Of a stretch of 64,000 nucleotides of DNA, positions 17,511 to 26,781 are shown piece by piece. The number at the start of each line of letters is the position of its first letter. Positions within the stretch are counted from its first letter, which is position 1. The notes under the pieces are model-generated. The model was not told the DNA's origin. It saw nothing but the letters and a program-made list of their open reading frames with translations, and made no database searches. Made by a program: the position numbers and the translations under genes. The stretch is taken from assembly GCF_900205925.1 (NCBI RefSeq), contig NZ_OAOD01000015.1:23684-87683 (forward strand), written 5' to 3'. The DNA is from Clostridium peptidivorans (lineage in GTDB: Bacteria > Bacillota > Clostridia > Clostridiales > Clostridiaceae).

Positions 17511-17532
17511 ACCGCTCTAACTGCGGTTTTTT
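17511..17532 (+). terminator. Short terminator after fusB-like gene
   Basis: A 5-bp stem (ACCGC/GCGGT, 7-nt loop) is followed by five or six Ts. A larger imperfect repeat AGCCTTA / TAAGGCT lies just upstream at about 17472-17503. Confidence 0.6.
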
Positions 17533-17565
17533 AATAAGCTTTTAAGTGCTGTGGCTGGCACCATA

Positions 17566-18426
17566 CTAGTAACTTGTAAGCACATAATCCATTTGTTTAC
17601 ACCCGATAGCAGAAGCAACTGAACTGCATTTTGCTCGCAATAGATAGAATATAGTTTTATCTTTAATATCACTCAATGTTTCAAAATTCGCTTGCCCTTT
17701 ACTTATAATAAGATCTGCTTTGTTAAATTCACTCTTAAATGTACTTGAGCAATCTTTTAATATTGTTCCTTGCGCAGCATGTCCATTGTCGATAACTTTT
17801 ACTAAGTCTGCAACACCTGTATTTATTGCATAGTACATTGTTGCATCATTAACTATTGGACCTCCCTTTACCACATAAGTAACCTTGTTTATTGGAAGAT
17901 TCTCTAATAGAAATTTATCAAATATGATTTCCCCAGCATTGTCAGCAATATACATAATATTATTTGACTTTTCTACTGCTTCTCGAAGAGCACTTGTTCC
18001 AGTACCAAAAATATCATGCTTGATACTGTCCTCAACCGACTTAACAATATCTGAGTGCTCTAGCTTTAGTCCAACTGAAAAATCTATAATATTTCCCGCA
18101 ATAGCCAGCCTACAGGCCATATCCAAGCGATCTTCTGCTTTATCTAACCATCTTTCTTCAATAATTCTCTCATAAATCTTTTTAGCAATTTCATTGTACT
18201 GTTCTTTCAATCTTGCATATGGGTCAATAATTCTAGTAATATTCTTAGCATGTTGATGCATCCTAAAAGCAATTTCAGGTGCCGTTTCATTGAAGTCCAT
18301 TTCTGCTAATTCCTTGAAAGATCTTTTGATTATTTCTTCTTGCATTGTTACATTGCTTGTGGTTTCTTCAGCTATTTCTACTGCTTGTCTAGCGAGACAG
18401 TGAATGCATTCACGTGATATTTTCAT
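17566..18426 (-). CDS. DUF89 / ARMT1-like damage-control phosphatase
   Basis: This 286-residue protein is of DUF89 subfamily I. It has the N-terminal CIHCLARQ cysteine pair and the metal and catalytic strand IADNAGEIIFDKFL followed by KGGPIVNDAT. Members are metal-dependent phosphatases proposed to remove damaged or inhibitory phospho-metabolites. It is soluble, of full length, and begins after AAGGAGACG. It stands alone and converges on the FusB-like gene. Confidence 0.82.
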   Translation of the reverse strand: MKISRECIHCLARQAVEIAEETTSNVTMQEEIIKRSFKELAEMDFNETAPEIAFRMHQHAKNITRIIDPYARLKEQYNEIAKKIYERIIEERWLDKAEDRLDMACRLAIAGNIIDFSVGLKLEHSDIVKSVEDSIKHDIFGTGTSALREAVEKSNNIMYIADNAGEIIFDKFLLENLPINKVTYVVKGGPIVNDATMYYAINTGVADLVKVIDNGHAAQGTILKDCSSTFKSEFNKADLIISKGQANFETLSDIKDKTIFYLLRAKCSSVASAIGCKQMDYVLTSY

Positions 18427-18502
18427 AGAATCGTCTCCTTAAGAGTAATATAACTGGTATGTCCATATTATATTGTTTCAATTTGTGATTAAAAAATTGC
18501 AG

Positions 18503-18982
18503 TTATTTATGATAGGGTTCTCCCTTTATTATTCTAAAAGATCTATATATTTGCTCTAAAAGCATTACTCTAAACAATTGATGTGGGAAGGTCATTTTGG
18601 AAAAGCACAATTTGTAATGACACCTACTTAAAACTTCTTGAGAAATACCTAAAGAACCACCAATAATGAAGGTTATGTGGCTATTACCTGATAGAGCGCG
18701 ATCTTCTATAAATCCAGCAAGTTCTTCAGATGAAATCATTTTACCTTTTAAATCTAAGGCAATTACATACATGTTGTCTTTAATGTGTTTTAAAATTGAT
18801 AGACCTTCTTTAAGCTTAATATTTTCCTCTTCCTTGGGTGAAGCATTTTCGGGAGTCTTTTCATCAGCAACTTCTATAATTTCAAGACTACAATATTTAC
18901 TAAGTCTTTTAGAATACTCATTTATTGCTTCTTTAAGGTATTTTTCTTTTAGTTTACCAACAGTTATTATTGTAATATTCAT
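18503..18982 (-). CDS. rlmH: 23S rRNA (pseudouridine1915-N3)-methyltransferase
   Basis: This 159-residue SPOUT methyltransferase modifies helix 69 of 23S rRNA. Diagnostic features are [16 protein letters not shown] at the start, the SAM-binding IIGGSLGIS loop and the very conserved C-terminus [20 protein letters not shown]...GEPYHK. The start follows GGAGTAG. In B. subtilis rlmH closes the walJ region, and here it also lies downstream of walJ. Confidence 0.97.
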   Translation of the reverse strand: MNITIITVGKLKEKYLKEAINEYSKRLSKYCSLEIIEVADEKTPENASPKEEENIKLKEGLSILKHIKDNMYVIALDLKGKMISSEELAGFIEDRALSGNSHITFIIGGSLGISQEVLSRCHYKLCFSKMTFPHQLFRVMLLEQIYRSFRIIKGEPYHK

Positions 18983-19024
18983 TTTGGCTACTCCTAATAG
19001 TCATTAAATTTAAAATAAAATACA

Positions 19025-19049
19025 GAAAGTCGGGGATAACCCGACTTTC
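19025..19049 (-). terminator. Terminator between the SEC-C gene and rlmH
   Basis: A 10-bp perfect stem (GAAAGTCGGG / CCCGACTTTC) with a 5-nt loop is followed on the minus strand by a T-rich tail. It separates the SEC-C gene from rlmH. Confidence 0.75.
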
Positions 19050-19092
19050 AATTAAAACCTATCAATGCTGGTTATTAATAATTAATCACTAA

Positions 19093-19596
19093 TTAAGCTT
19101 CTTTACCACAGCACTTTTTATATTTCTTACCACTTCCGCATGGGCAAGCATCATTTCTTCCTACTTTATTGTTATTAACTATTACCTTAGAGTCCTTCCA
19201 CTGATTACGGATTTCTTTTCTCTTTTCAGGGGAGAATATAGCTTCCCATTGAGGAAGAGCATAAAGATAATCAGCTTTAGCATCTAACATGTTAAAGTAT
19301 AATTTGTCAAAGTCTATAGCTAAATTTAATTCTGTGTTGGCGTCTATAGCTTCTAAATCTAGAGGATTAATTAGGCTATCGTTTACTCCATCAATAAATC
19401 CCATAAAAAATATTGTAGAAGTATTAAAATCATTAGCTAAATCTTCTAGTTTGCCGCTAATTTCTTTTGTATGATTGGCAAGTATTTTAGTATATATATT
19501 TTTTTCTACAGCACCATATTCCTTCCAAAAGGCAGCTTCACCTTTTGTCTTAACGTAATCTACAACCATATCTGTCCATTCTGTATATAAACTCAT
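19093..19596 (-). CDS. SEC-C motif protein
   Basis: This 167-residue protein ends in a SEC-C zinc-binding tail, [19 protein letters not shown], as found at the end of SecA and YchJ-like proteins. The preceding roughly 140 residues are helical and not recognisable. The start was put at 19596 (MSLYTEW) because AGGAG lies 7 nt upstream; the longer frame adds only an AT-rich artefact. It probably mediates protein or ribosome contacts through zinc; its function is unknown. Confidence 0.75.
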   Translation of the reverse strand: MSLYTEWTDMVVDYVKTKGEAAFWKEYGAVEKNIYTKILANHTKEISGKLEDLANDFNTSTIFFMGFIDGVNDSLINPLDLEAIDANTELNLAIDFDKLYFNMLDAKADYLYALPQWEAIFSPEKRKEIRNQWKDSKVIVNNNKVGRNDACPCGSGKKYKKCCGKEA

Positions 19597-19692
19597 ATCC
19601 ATTCTCCTTTTGTAAAAAATATAAAATTTTACAATAATATTATAATAAAAAAAGTTAAAGATTTCAATTAAAAGCAAGTTGCAAAAATATAT

Positions 19693-20256
19693 TTATCTTT
19701 TTTCTAATTGTTCCACATCAGACTTTCCTAAAGGCTTAGAAATATTGAAATTGCCACCTAAAGTATCAACAGGCTTGTTTTCCACTAATATCTTAATTTT
19801 TTCAATTGAAGGCACTTGAGTAAGTGACCATATAAGGCTTCTTAAGCAGGCCTCTTCAGCCACAGGAGACATATTTATAATGGCTTCTTTGCTTAAATTT
19901 ACATATCCAATTCCATCATTAATAGAAAAACTTAAAAGTCTTGTATTTTTAGGTAAAATAGGGCTTAGGTTACTATTTACCGCAGGACCCTTTATAAGCT
20001 CACGAACTATAATCTCTCCAATTAGTTCATTTTCCTTAATAATTCGCTCTTCCTTAGTAATAGCTACTTTCTTATTATCTTTAGACGAATTAAAGTACAA
20101 ATTTAATTCTAAAGTATCTTTATCAGCTTCGGACAAAGTGAACTTCTGCACTTTTTGCTTATTTTGTGAACTTAAAGCATCTGTTTTTTCACAACCTGAA
20201 AATGTAAAACTTAAAAGTATCATAAAAGAACATGATAAGATAATAGACTTTTTCAT
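19693..20256 (-). CDS. GerMN-domain lipoprotein
   Basis: This 187-residue protein has a lipoprotein signal (MKKSIILSC..., lipobox FSGC near residue 20) and a single GerMN domain (LNLYFNSSKDNK, IVRELIKGP, SINDGIGYVNLS). In Bacillus GerM carries two such domains and acts in the forespore envelope. The start at 20256 is supported by GGGGTGA. It lies 14 nt after walJ, in the murA-walJ cluster, suggesting an envelope role. Confidence 0.83.
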   Translation of the reverse strand: MKKSIILSCSFMILLSFTFSGCEKTDALSSQNKQKVQKFTLSEADKDTLELNLYFNSSKDNKKVAITKEERIIKENELIGEIIVRELIKGPAVNSNLSPILPKNTRLLSFSINDGIGYVNLSKEAIINMSPVAEEACLRSLIWSLTQVPSIEKIKILVENKPVDTLGGNFNISKPLGKSDVEQLEKR

Positions 20257-20270
20257 TAACTTCACCCCTT

Positions 20271-21056
20271 TTAAAACTCTATACATTTAGTGGGTGCACT
20301 TCTGTCAGCCATAAGTAAATCGATATCCTTGTTTAATTTTAAGTTATTTTCTATAAGAATATTTTTTACAGTTTCGTAAGCTAGTTCAGGATAATTATTA
20401 GTTTTACTCAAATGCCCAAGCATTATCTTTTTAAAGCTACCATCCATTATGTTGAGGATTGCTTTACCACAATCTTCATTAGAAAGATGGCCTTCATTGC
20501 TTAATATTCTTCTTTTTAAAACATAAGGGTAAGGACCAAACTTTAGCATTTCAACATCATGATTGCTTTCAAGTAATATGGCATCAGCACCTTTTAGAGC
20601 TTCTTCAACTTCCTTAGAAAAGTAACCTAAATCTGTAGCAATGGAAAACTTTTTATTATTGCTACAAATAGAATACCCATGAGGGGAAGCAGCATCATGA
20701 GATATTCTGTGGCTTAAAATGTCCATATCTTTGATATTTACATGATTATTTTCAATAATTTTTATGTTTTTTTCTTTGATTTTTCCTATTGATTTACTCA
20801 TGGCTTCCCAAGTAAGGGCATCAGTATATATTGGAATATCATATTTTCTTGATAAGACTCCAACACCTTTAGTATGATCTGTATGCTCATGAGTAACAAA
20901 TATAGCATCTATTTCATTGGGAGCCTGACCTATACTTGACAGAGCATTTTCAATACTTTTCCCAGGCAATCCTGCATCTATTAATACTTTTGATTTATCT
21001 GTAGAAACTAAAATACTATTTCCACTGCTACCACTATATAAAGAACAAAAAAACAT
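20271..21056 (-). CDS. walJ: MBL-fold hydrolase WalJ/YycJ
   Basis: This 261-residue metallo-beta-lactamase-fold protein has the metal motif THEHTDHTKG and further ligands in HDAASPHG, SIATDLG and LGHLSKTNN. WalJ proteins are linked to the coordination of cell division and DNA replication, and to the WalRK envelope regulon. Here the gene follows murA and is followed by the GerMN lipoprotein and, further on, rlmH. No walRK is adjacent, unlike in Bacillus. Confidence 0.88.
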   Translation of the reverse strand: MFFCSLYSGSSGNSILVSTDKSKVLIDAGLPGKSIENALSSIGQAPNEIDAIFVTHEHTDHTKGVGVLSRKYDIPIYTDALTWEAMSKSIGKIKEKNIKIIENNHVNIKDMDILSHRISHDAASPHGYSICSNNKKFSIATDLGYFSKEVEEALKGADAILLESNHDVEMLKFGPYPYVLKRRILSNEGHLSNEDCGKAILNIMDGSFKKIMLGHLSKTNNYPELAYETVKNILIENNLKLNKDIDLLMADRSAPTKCIEF

Positions 21057-21074
21057 ACGTTAATTCACCTTGCC

Positions 21075-22334
21075 TTAGGAATAAGATATGCGCTTGATAT
21101 CTGCACCTAACTTATTAAATTTATTTTCAATATAAGGATAACCTCTATCAATGTGTTCAATATTAACCACTTCGGTAATTCCTTCAGCAATTAATCCAGC
21201 TATTACCATAGCAGCTCCTGCTCTTAAGTCTGTAGCTTCTACTTTAGTACCTTTAAGTTTATCAACTCCGTCTATAGTGGCAACTCTACCATCTACTTTT
21301 ATAGATGCTCCCATTTTTATTAGCTCATCCACATGCTTAAATCTGCTTTCCCATATACTTTCATTTATTATACTAGTCCCCTTAGAAATACATAATAAAG
21401 TACTCATAGGTTGTTGAACATCTGTTGGGAATCCTGGGTAAGGTAATGTTTTAATGTTAACTCCCTTTAGATTTTTGTCAGATTTAACACGTACAGATTC
21501 ACCATTTTCAATAACCTCTGCACCCATTTCTATAAGTTTCGCAGATATAGATTCTAAGTGTTTAGGTATAACATTGTTTACAGTAACGTCTCCACCACAA
21601 GCGGCTGCAGCAATCATATAAGTCCCAGCTTCTATTTGATCTGGAATTACACTATAAGAACATCCTTTTAATTCTTCTACGCCAGTTACTCTTATAATAT
21701 CAGTTCCTGCTCCTTTTATATTTGCACCCATACTATTTAAAAAGTTAGCTACATCTACGATATGAGGCTCTTTAGCTACATTTTCTAGTGTGGTTATACC
21801 TTCGGCTAAGGTAGCAGCAAGCATGACATTAATAGTAGCACCTACACTAACTACATCAAAGAAAATATTAGTTCCTATAAGTTTATCTGCTTCTGCAGTT
21901 ACTACACCATCTTCAAGAGTAACCTTTGCACCAAGAGCTTCAAAACCTTTAATATGTTGATCTATAGGTCTTACACCTATAGGACATCCCCCTGGCATTT
22001 CAACTCTTGCCTTTTTAAATCTACCAAGTAAAGCACCTATAAGATAATATGAGGCTCTCATTTTTTTCACGTCTTCACTATTAGCATTATAGCTATGTAG
22101 AGTTGTACTATCTATAATAGCAGAATTATCCTTTATTGATACTTTACAGCCTAAGTTTTCTATAATTCGTTCTATACAATGAACATCTTCTATATTAGGA
22201 ATATTATCAATATAACAAGTTCCTTTACTAGCGATTATTGCAGCAGGCAATATTGCTACTGCAGCATTTTTAGCACCACTAATATCAATGCTTCCAAAAA
22301 GGGGTTTACCACCATTAATAACTAACTTTTCCAT
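21075..22334 (-). CDS. murA: UDP-N-acetylglucosamine 1-carboxyvinyltransferase
   Basis: The enzyme transfers enolpyruvate to UDP-GlcNAc, the first committed step of peptidoglycan synthesis. The protein of about 419 residues opens with [24 protein letters not shown] and contains the [15 protein letters not shown] loop with the fosfomycin-sensitive catalytic cysteine. FPTDVQQP and the C-terminal repeat are intact. Two ATGs 12 nt apart (22346 and 22334) are possible; the second gives the usual [10 protein letters not shown]-terminus. It leads the leftward cluster with walJ. Confidence 0.95.
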   Translation of the reverse strand: MEKLVINGGKPLFGSIDISGAKNAAVAILPAAIIASKGTCYIDNIPNIEDVHCIERIIENLGCKVSIKDNSAIIDSTTLHSYNANSEDVKKMRASYYLIGALLGRFKKARVEMPGGCPIGVRPIDQHIKGFEALGAKVTLEDGVVTAEADKLIGTNIFFDVVSVGATINVMLAATLAEGITTLENVAKEPHIVDVANFLNSMGANIKGAGTDIIRVTGVEELKGCSYSVIPDQIEAGTYMIAAAACGGDVTVNNVIPKHLESISAKLIEMGAEVIENGESVRVKSDKNLKGVNIKTLPYPGFPTDVQQPMSTLLCISKGTSIINESIWESRFKHVDELIKMGASIKVDGRVATIDGVDKLKGTKVEATDLRAGAAMVIAGLIAEGITEVVNIEHIDRGYPYIENKFNKLGADIKRISYS

Positions 22335-22499
22335 CCCCGCATCCATCCTTATCTATAAATTTTTAATTTATATGTAAATTTACTAATGTAAATTGAAAAA
22401 TTCATCATTATTTATTCATAACCCCTATTATATCATAATTTCATATTATTTTAACACGAAATTTTAAAATATCTACAAGCGTATTAAAAAAAAAATTAA

Positions 22500-22533
22500 A
22501 AATCCAAAGGAATTATATAAAACCTTTGGATTT
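22500..22533 (-). terminator. Terminator of DUF1540 gene
   Basis: An 11-bp perfect stem (AAATCCAAAGG / CCTTTGGATTT) is followed on the minus strand by a long T run. Confidence 0.85.
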
Positions 22534-22544
22534 AAAGGAAATTA

Positions 22545-22709
22545 TTATTCTTTTTGGAAACTACCGCAATCTGTACATTCAACAGTAGTGGCTACAGGTT
22601 CGTGCTTTGATACTTTAATTTGATCAAGAGTGCAATAGTTATCATCCTTACAGTGAAATTTGCACTCATCAACTGTACATGCTATACTATCATTATGATC
22701 ATGTCTCAT
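22545..22709 (-). CDS. DUF1540 small Cys-rich protein
   Basis: This 54-residue protein begins MRHDHNDSIACTVDEC and has six cysteines in the DUF1540 pattern (C.VDEC..HC.....C and ECTDCGSF). It is probably a small metal- or spore-associated protein; the function of the family is not established. GGAGGG lies 8 nt before the ATG, and a strong terminator follows directly, so the gene is a complete single unit. Confidence 0.85.
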   Translation of the reverse strand: MRHDHNDSIACTVDECKFHCKDDNYCTLDQIKVSKHEPVATTVECTDCGSFQKE

Positions 22710-22859
22710 AGTATAATCCCTCCTACATATTTTTTTATACTAATGCCAATAATATTTTTGATATAATTGACAAATTTATTTTCCCACGAAGGATTTTTTA
22801 TATGCATGTGTAATTTAATATTATTAAGAGTTAATAAATACTATAATTGGGGGAAAAAG

Positions 22860-23408
22860 ATGAAATATTATTTAGTTGCTTTGTTTGATGAAGAATCACA
22901 AAAATCAATGGAAGAAATGCAGAGGAAAATATCTAAAAAGTATAAAATATATCGTAGTACTCCTGCGATACATTTGACATTAGAGGTTATAGATAATCCT
23001 AACTTAGAAAAACTTATACCTATAATTCAAGATATATTAAAACCATATAAGAGGTTTAAAGTTTCTGTAGATGGTGCTTTGTGTTTTGATTCGCCTTATA
23101 AATCTGTTAATTTAAAAATTGAGAATAAGGGGTATGCAATAAGAATCAGTAGAAATTTAAATGAAATTCTTAAGCTATCTGGATTTAATGTTAGAGAAAA
23201 TATAGATAAATGGGATTTGCATGTAGCATTAGCTAATACAAATTATGCTGCAAGGGAATGGAGTAATAAGGAATATAATGCAGCATGTGAAGTTACTAAA
23301 ATGGAGAATGTAAACAAAATGGCAACAGTTGATAGAATTGAACTGTGGAAGCCTATTAACAATAAAAAAGAAATGATTGTTAAATCATTCCCACTAAGAG
23401 AATATTAA
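22860..23408 (+). CDS. 2H phosphoesterase (2'-5' RNA ligase-like)
   Basis: This 182-residue protein has the 2H fold. The first motif is intact (AIHLTLEV, HxT), whereas the second reads WDLHVALAN, HxA instead of HxT/S. 2H enzymes cleave cyclic phosphates or 2'-5' linkages in RNA and nucleotides. The start at 22860 follows a GGGGGAA site; the longer open frame upstream has no such support. It is a single gene ending at an 18-bp stem terminator. Confidence 0.75.
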   Translation: MKYYLVALFDEESQKSMEEMQRKISKKYKIYRSTPAIHLTLEVIDNPNLEKLIPIIQDILKPYKRFKVSVDGALCFDSPYKSVNLKIENKGYAIRISRNLNEILKLSGFNVRENIDKWDLHVALANTNYAAREWSNKEYNAACEVTKMENVNKMATVDRIELWKPINNKKEMIVKSFPLREY

Positions 23409-23432
23409 GAGGTGTTAAGTGTTTTTATAGAT

Positions 23433-23482
23433 AATAATTAAGGTAGAAAATTACCCTTAGGTGGTTTTCTACCTTAATTATT
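23433..23482. terminator. Bidirectional terminator (18-bp stem)
   Basis: A perfect 18-bp inverted repeat with a 14-nt loop lies between convergent genes, with A/T-rich flanks on both sides. Confidence 0.85.
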
Positions 23483-23509
23483 ATTTATACCAAGTTTCTT
23501 AGCAGTTTA

Positions 23510-25408
23510 TTAAAAATCTAAAAGGTTTTTCTTGTAATTGGAATATAGTCCTCTTAGTGTACTAATTTTTTCATCTAACTCAAGTTGTAATTCAGAAACT
23601 TGAGCATAATCTTTTTTATCAGCAGCATCTTTGATTCTTGTAAATAAGCTCTTAGTAGTATAAGTATCTTTCATTAGATATTGTCTTAATTCATTAATAG
23701 TCATCCAGTTAGATAAATCTAAATCCAATGCAGTGTCCATTGAATGAAGTCTCTTAAAACTTCTTATTTCTTCTGCATAATTATTTATAAGTCTATTAGT
23801 TATTTCTGTAACCCATCTATTTATAGTTGATAGTTTAAAGCTGTTAACAACTTTATCACTTAATATATTTCCTTCTTTTAAAACAGCTAGCTTTTCAGGA
23901 TATTTTTCAAATGCTGTTAAATTTTCATATACTGTTGCAGGAACTTTTCCAAAGAAATTTTCACGTTCTTCTTCAGTAAAGTCTTCAAAGACATCTTCTT
24001 CACTTCTATAAGCTCTATCTTTTTCTAAGTAATCAGCTTCTTCGCCAGGATTTTTAGATAACTCTTTTAATAAATCATCTTGAGATTTATTGTTTAACAC
24101 GGAATACTTAATTCCATCTAACATAGCTAGATATAAAGTAGAAATACATATATAAGTATTAGTAAAAGGGTTTGGAGCTCTTAACTCAAATCTTGTACCT
24201 AAAGGATTTTGTAAATCTCTTATTACACCTATTAGTATAGTTCGATTTCTAGAAGGAACTTCTACTGTGTGACCTATAGATGTAACAATACAAACAGGAG
24301 CTTCAAAGCCAGGTTTTAATCTTCTAAAGGAATCATTAGTGGAAGTAACAAATGGGTTTATTACTTCATAGTTTTTAAGCATTCCCATTAATGATGAGTA
24401 ACCAATGCTACTTAAGAAGTGGTTTTTATCTGTAGCAAATAGGTTTACTCTCTTTCCGTTCTTTAATTTTAGGGAAATACCTACATGAACATGTTTTCCA
24501 TTACCTGCAACTCCATCTACTGGTTTTGCAAGAAATGTTACATCTAAGCCATTGCGTCTAAAAGTTTCTTTTACAGCTATTCTAGCCAATAATTCATTAT
24601 CAGCAGCTTGAAGAGGGGAGGAGTACTTCCAGTCTATTTCAAGTTGCTCCATTATGTGAGTTAGCTTACCGCTATCATCTAATTTAGCTTTTACTCCACC
24701 AACTTCTTTATGACCCATTTCTGGCTCTAGTCCATAGTATTCTAAAAGCAGTAAAGATTGCTCTAAAGCTGTTCTTACAGAACCCTTAGTTCTAGTCCAG
24801 TATTGTTCATGAAGTACTTGAGAAGTTGAAAGTTCTTCTGTTTCGGCTTTATCATTAGGGGTTTTAACCCAAAATTCAAGTTCTGTAGCAGAAGTTATTA
24901 CTATATCTTCTATATCGTCAAAGGTAGTATTAAATTCGGAAAGTACATAAGGGTGAGATTTAAGTAATTCCATAAGAGAAGATTTAATGTGTTCAATTGA
25001 ACTTTTTAAAATGTGTCTTGAGTCTATTGGCTTATTTTCATGATATAAAAAGCAAGGTATTCTAAGCGTACCAACAGGATTATTTGTTTCAGAATCTATA
25101 TGTTCATAGTTATAGTCTACAAACCAATTAATATCAAGGTCTGCAATCATATCAACTTTTGCATTATTTAAAGTTGCTATTCCAGGAAAGAAAACAGAAG
25201 AACCATCTGTTTGCACTCCACCTGTTAAAAAGGTAGACATGTCGTCTAAAAAAAGCGAAACTGGAATCTTTTCATCAGTATCATTACCAGAAAGGTCTAT
25301 TCCTACAAATGAAACAAATTTTATTTCAGTATGGGAATTTAGTATTGAGCGCAAACTCTCTTCTGAATGCATGGTAGGTGGTATTAAATACAGCAAATCT
25401 TTTAACAT
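23510..25408 (-). CDS. glnA: Glutamine synthetase (long clostridial form)
   Basis: This 632-residue protein has the glutamine synthetase core. A beta-grasp region (SLFLDDMSTFLTGGVQTDGSS) is followed by the catalytic domain with GVAGNGKHVHVGISL (metal and ammonia site) and NRTILIGVIRD...GTRFELRAPNPFTN. It is longer than the 440-470-residue GSI type, with an extended helical C-terminus (about 500-632), as seen in several clostridia. It makes glutamine from glutamate and ammonia in the cytosol. The start follows AAGGAGG. No glnR or GOGAT genes are adjacent. Confidence 0.9.
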   Translation of the reverse strand: MLKDLLYLIPPTMHSEESLRSILNSHTEIKFVSFVGIDLSGNDTDEKIPVSLFLDDMSTFLTGGVQTDGSSVFFPGIATLNNAKVDMIADLDINWFVDYNYEHIDSETNNPVGTLRIPCFLYHENKPIDSRHILKSSIEHIKSSLMELLKSHPYVLSEFNTTFDDIEDIVITSATELEFWVKTPNDKAETEELSTSQVLHEQYWTRTKGSVRTALEQSLLLLEYYGLEPEMGHKEVGGVKAKLDDSGKLTHIMEQLEIDWKYSSPLQAADNELLARIAVKETFRRNGLDVTFLAKPVDGVAGNGKHVHVGISLKLKNGKRVNLFATDKNHFLSSIGYSSLMGMLKNYEVINPFVTSTNDSFRRLKPGFEAPVCIVTSIGHTVEVPSRNRTILIGVIRDLQNPLGTRFELRAPNPFTNTYICISTLYLAMLDGIKYSVLNNKSQDDLLKELSKNPGEEADYLEKDRAYRSEEDVFEDFTEEERENFFGKVPATVYENLTAFEKYPEKLAVLKEGNILSDKVVNSFKLSTINRWVTEITNRLINNYAEEIRSFKRLHSMDTALDLDLSNWMTINELRQYLMKDTYTTKSLFTRIKDAADKKDYAQVSELQLELDEKISTLRGLYSNYKKNLLDF

Positions 25409-25625
25409 AGTTGGCCTCCTTAAAATAACTGATATTATGATTACATTATATGATAAGCTACATAAAAAATATATGCTTGATTTTACAACTTGCCATAATT
25501 TTTGTCAATGATTCTTATCAGTAATTTCTGAAATATATTTTTAATAAATAATAAATAATGTATAATGATTAATAATGAAAATAAGGACCTAATATTATAT
25601 AATTATTACAAAGGAAGGGAGTGGC

Positions 25626-26009
25626 TTGATTTTGGAAAATGATAAGATGATATTAATATATGGATTAAATGAACAAGAAACTAATGCATTTAAAAAAATA
25701 GCATCTGAGTATAACTTGCCAAAACACAAAATTATTAAAAATGATATGGGTAAAATGACGATTAAAGACATATTAGGTGGTTTAAATTTAGAAGTGTTTA
25801 ATGCAAATTTACCAGAAGAAAAGGTAATTCTTTTTAGTAACTTTACTGATGCAGAGTTAAAGTATACTATAAACCTTATAAGAACAACATTTTCTTTTTC
25901 ACCTATATTAGCAGTAATTACTCCAACTTCTATAGAATGGACTTTTGAAAATTTACTTGAACACTTAATTGAAGAAAGAGAATGGTTTAAAAAACAAAAA
26001 AATAAATAA
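25626..26009 (+). CDS. DUF3783 protein
   Basis: This 127-residue protein matches the clostridial DUF3783 pattern (ILIYGLNEQET, ILFSNFTDAELKYTINLIR, FSPILAVITPTSIEW, ending LIEEREWFKKQK). It is soluble and its function is unknown. The proposed TTG start follows GGAAGGGAG at short spacing; an in-frame TTG two codons downstream is an alternative. It is 23 nt upstream of an HTH regulator and probably cotranscribed with it. Confidence 0.7.
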   Translation: MILENDKMILIYGLNEQETNAFKKIASEYNLPKHKIIKNDMGKMTIKDILGGLNLEVFNANLPEEKVILFSNFTDAELKYTINLIRTTFSFSPILAVITPTSIEWTFENLLEHLIEEREWFKKQKNK

Positions 26010-26032
26010 GGATAATTTTACGAGGTGATACT

Positions 26033-26701
26033 ATGAGCAGAATAGGAGAAAAGATAAAAGAGATTAGAATAGCAAAGGGATTAACACAAAAACAGTTAGG
26101 GAAAAAACTTGGAGTAGCAGAAGGATTTATAAATGAAGTTGAAAGTGGAAGAAAGGTTATAAATCAATCTCTTATAGATAGAATAGGTAAGGTCTTAGGA
26201 AAAGATTTAAATGATATAACTATGTCCTTTGAGGAAGAAGTGTATAAAGAGGAAAAACAAACTAAGTTTGAATATCAACCTAAAAAGGAAAAGATAAATG
26301 ATGTATGGAATGAAGCCTTTGGGTCTGTTATTAAAAATATACCAGTATATTCATATGAGTTAAACAAAATGTTAGGGCATAAGAAAATGCCTCTAATAGA
26401 AAATAAAATAGAAGGTTTTCCACAAGATAAGGTGTTATTTTTACAAATACAAGATGATGAAATGATGGGATTTAGAATTGCTAAAGGAGATATAGCATTT
26501 GCAAATCTAACTAATGAAGTACAGAATAATTCCATATGTCTTGTGGAATATGGAAACGAAAGAAAGATAAGACAAATAAAAACTTTAGATAGTAATAAAG
26601 TTTTGCTTATAAGTAATTCAGGAAGTGTAAGAACAGAAACTATAGAAAAGAAAAGCTTAAAGGTAATAGCAAAATTAAATAAATTAGAAATAATTCTTTA
26701 A
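26033..26701 (+). CDS. HTH (XRE) regulator with S24-like C-terminal domain
   Basis: This 222-residue protein has an XRE helix-turn-helix (residues 4-60, with LTQKQLGKKLGVAEGFINEVESGRK) and a LexA/S24-like C-terminal domain (about 120-215). The strand QIQDDEMMGFRIAKGDIAFA corresponds to the usual (G)DSM...GD catalytic region, but the serine position is glutamate. Self-cleavage is therefore unlikely and the domain probably only dimerises or binds a ligand. GAGGTGATACT precedes the ATG. sleC follows 80 nt downstream. Confidence 0.8.
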   Translation: MSRIGEKIKEIRIAKGLTQKQLGKKLGVAEGFINEVESGRKVINQSLIDRIGKVLGKDLNDITMSFEEEVYKEEKQTKFEYQPKKEKINDVWNEAFGSVIKNIPVYSYELNKMLGHKKMPLIENKIEGFPQDKVLFLQIQDDEMMGFRIAKGDIAFANLTNEVQNNSICLVEYGNERKIRQIKTLDSNKVLLISNSGSVRTETIEKKSLKVIAKLNKLEIIL

Positions 26702-26781
26702 AATAAAAATTAAATAAATGGCAACAAATCAAACATTATTTCATATTTATAGTAATGAATAAATGATATAGGAGTAATGTT

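Noticed and set aside
22335..22499. AT-rich gap upstream of murA
   Set aside because: No ORF with a ribosome-binding site, no stem-loop with a T run and no riboswitch core could be found.
22767..22795. TTGACA hexamer as a promoter for the 2H phosphoesterase
   Set aside because: No acceptable -10 element is found at 16-18 bp.
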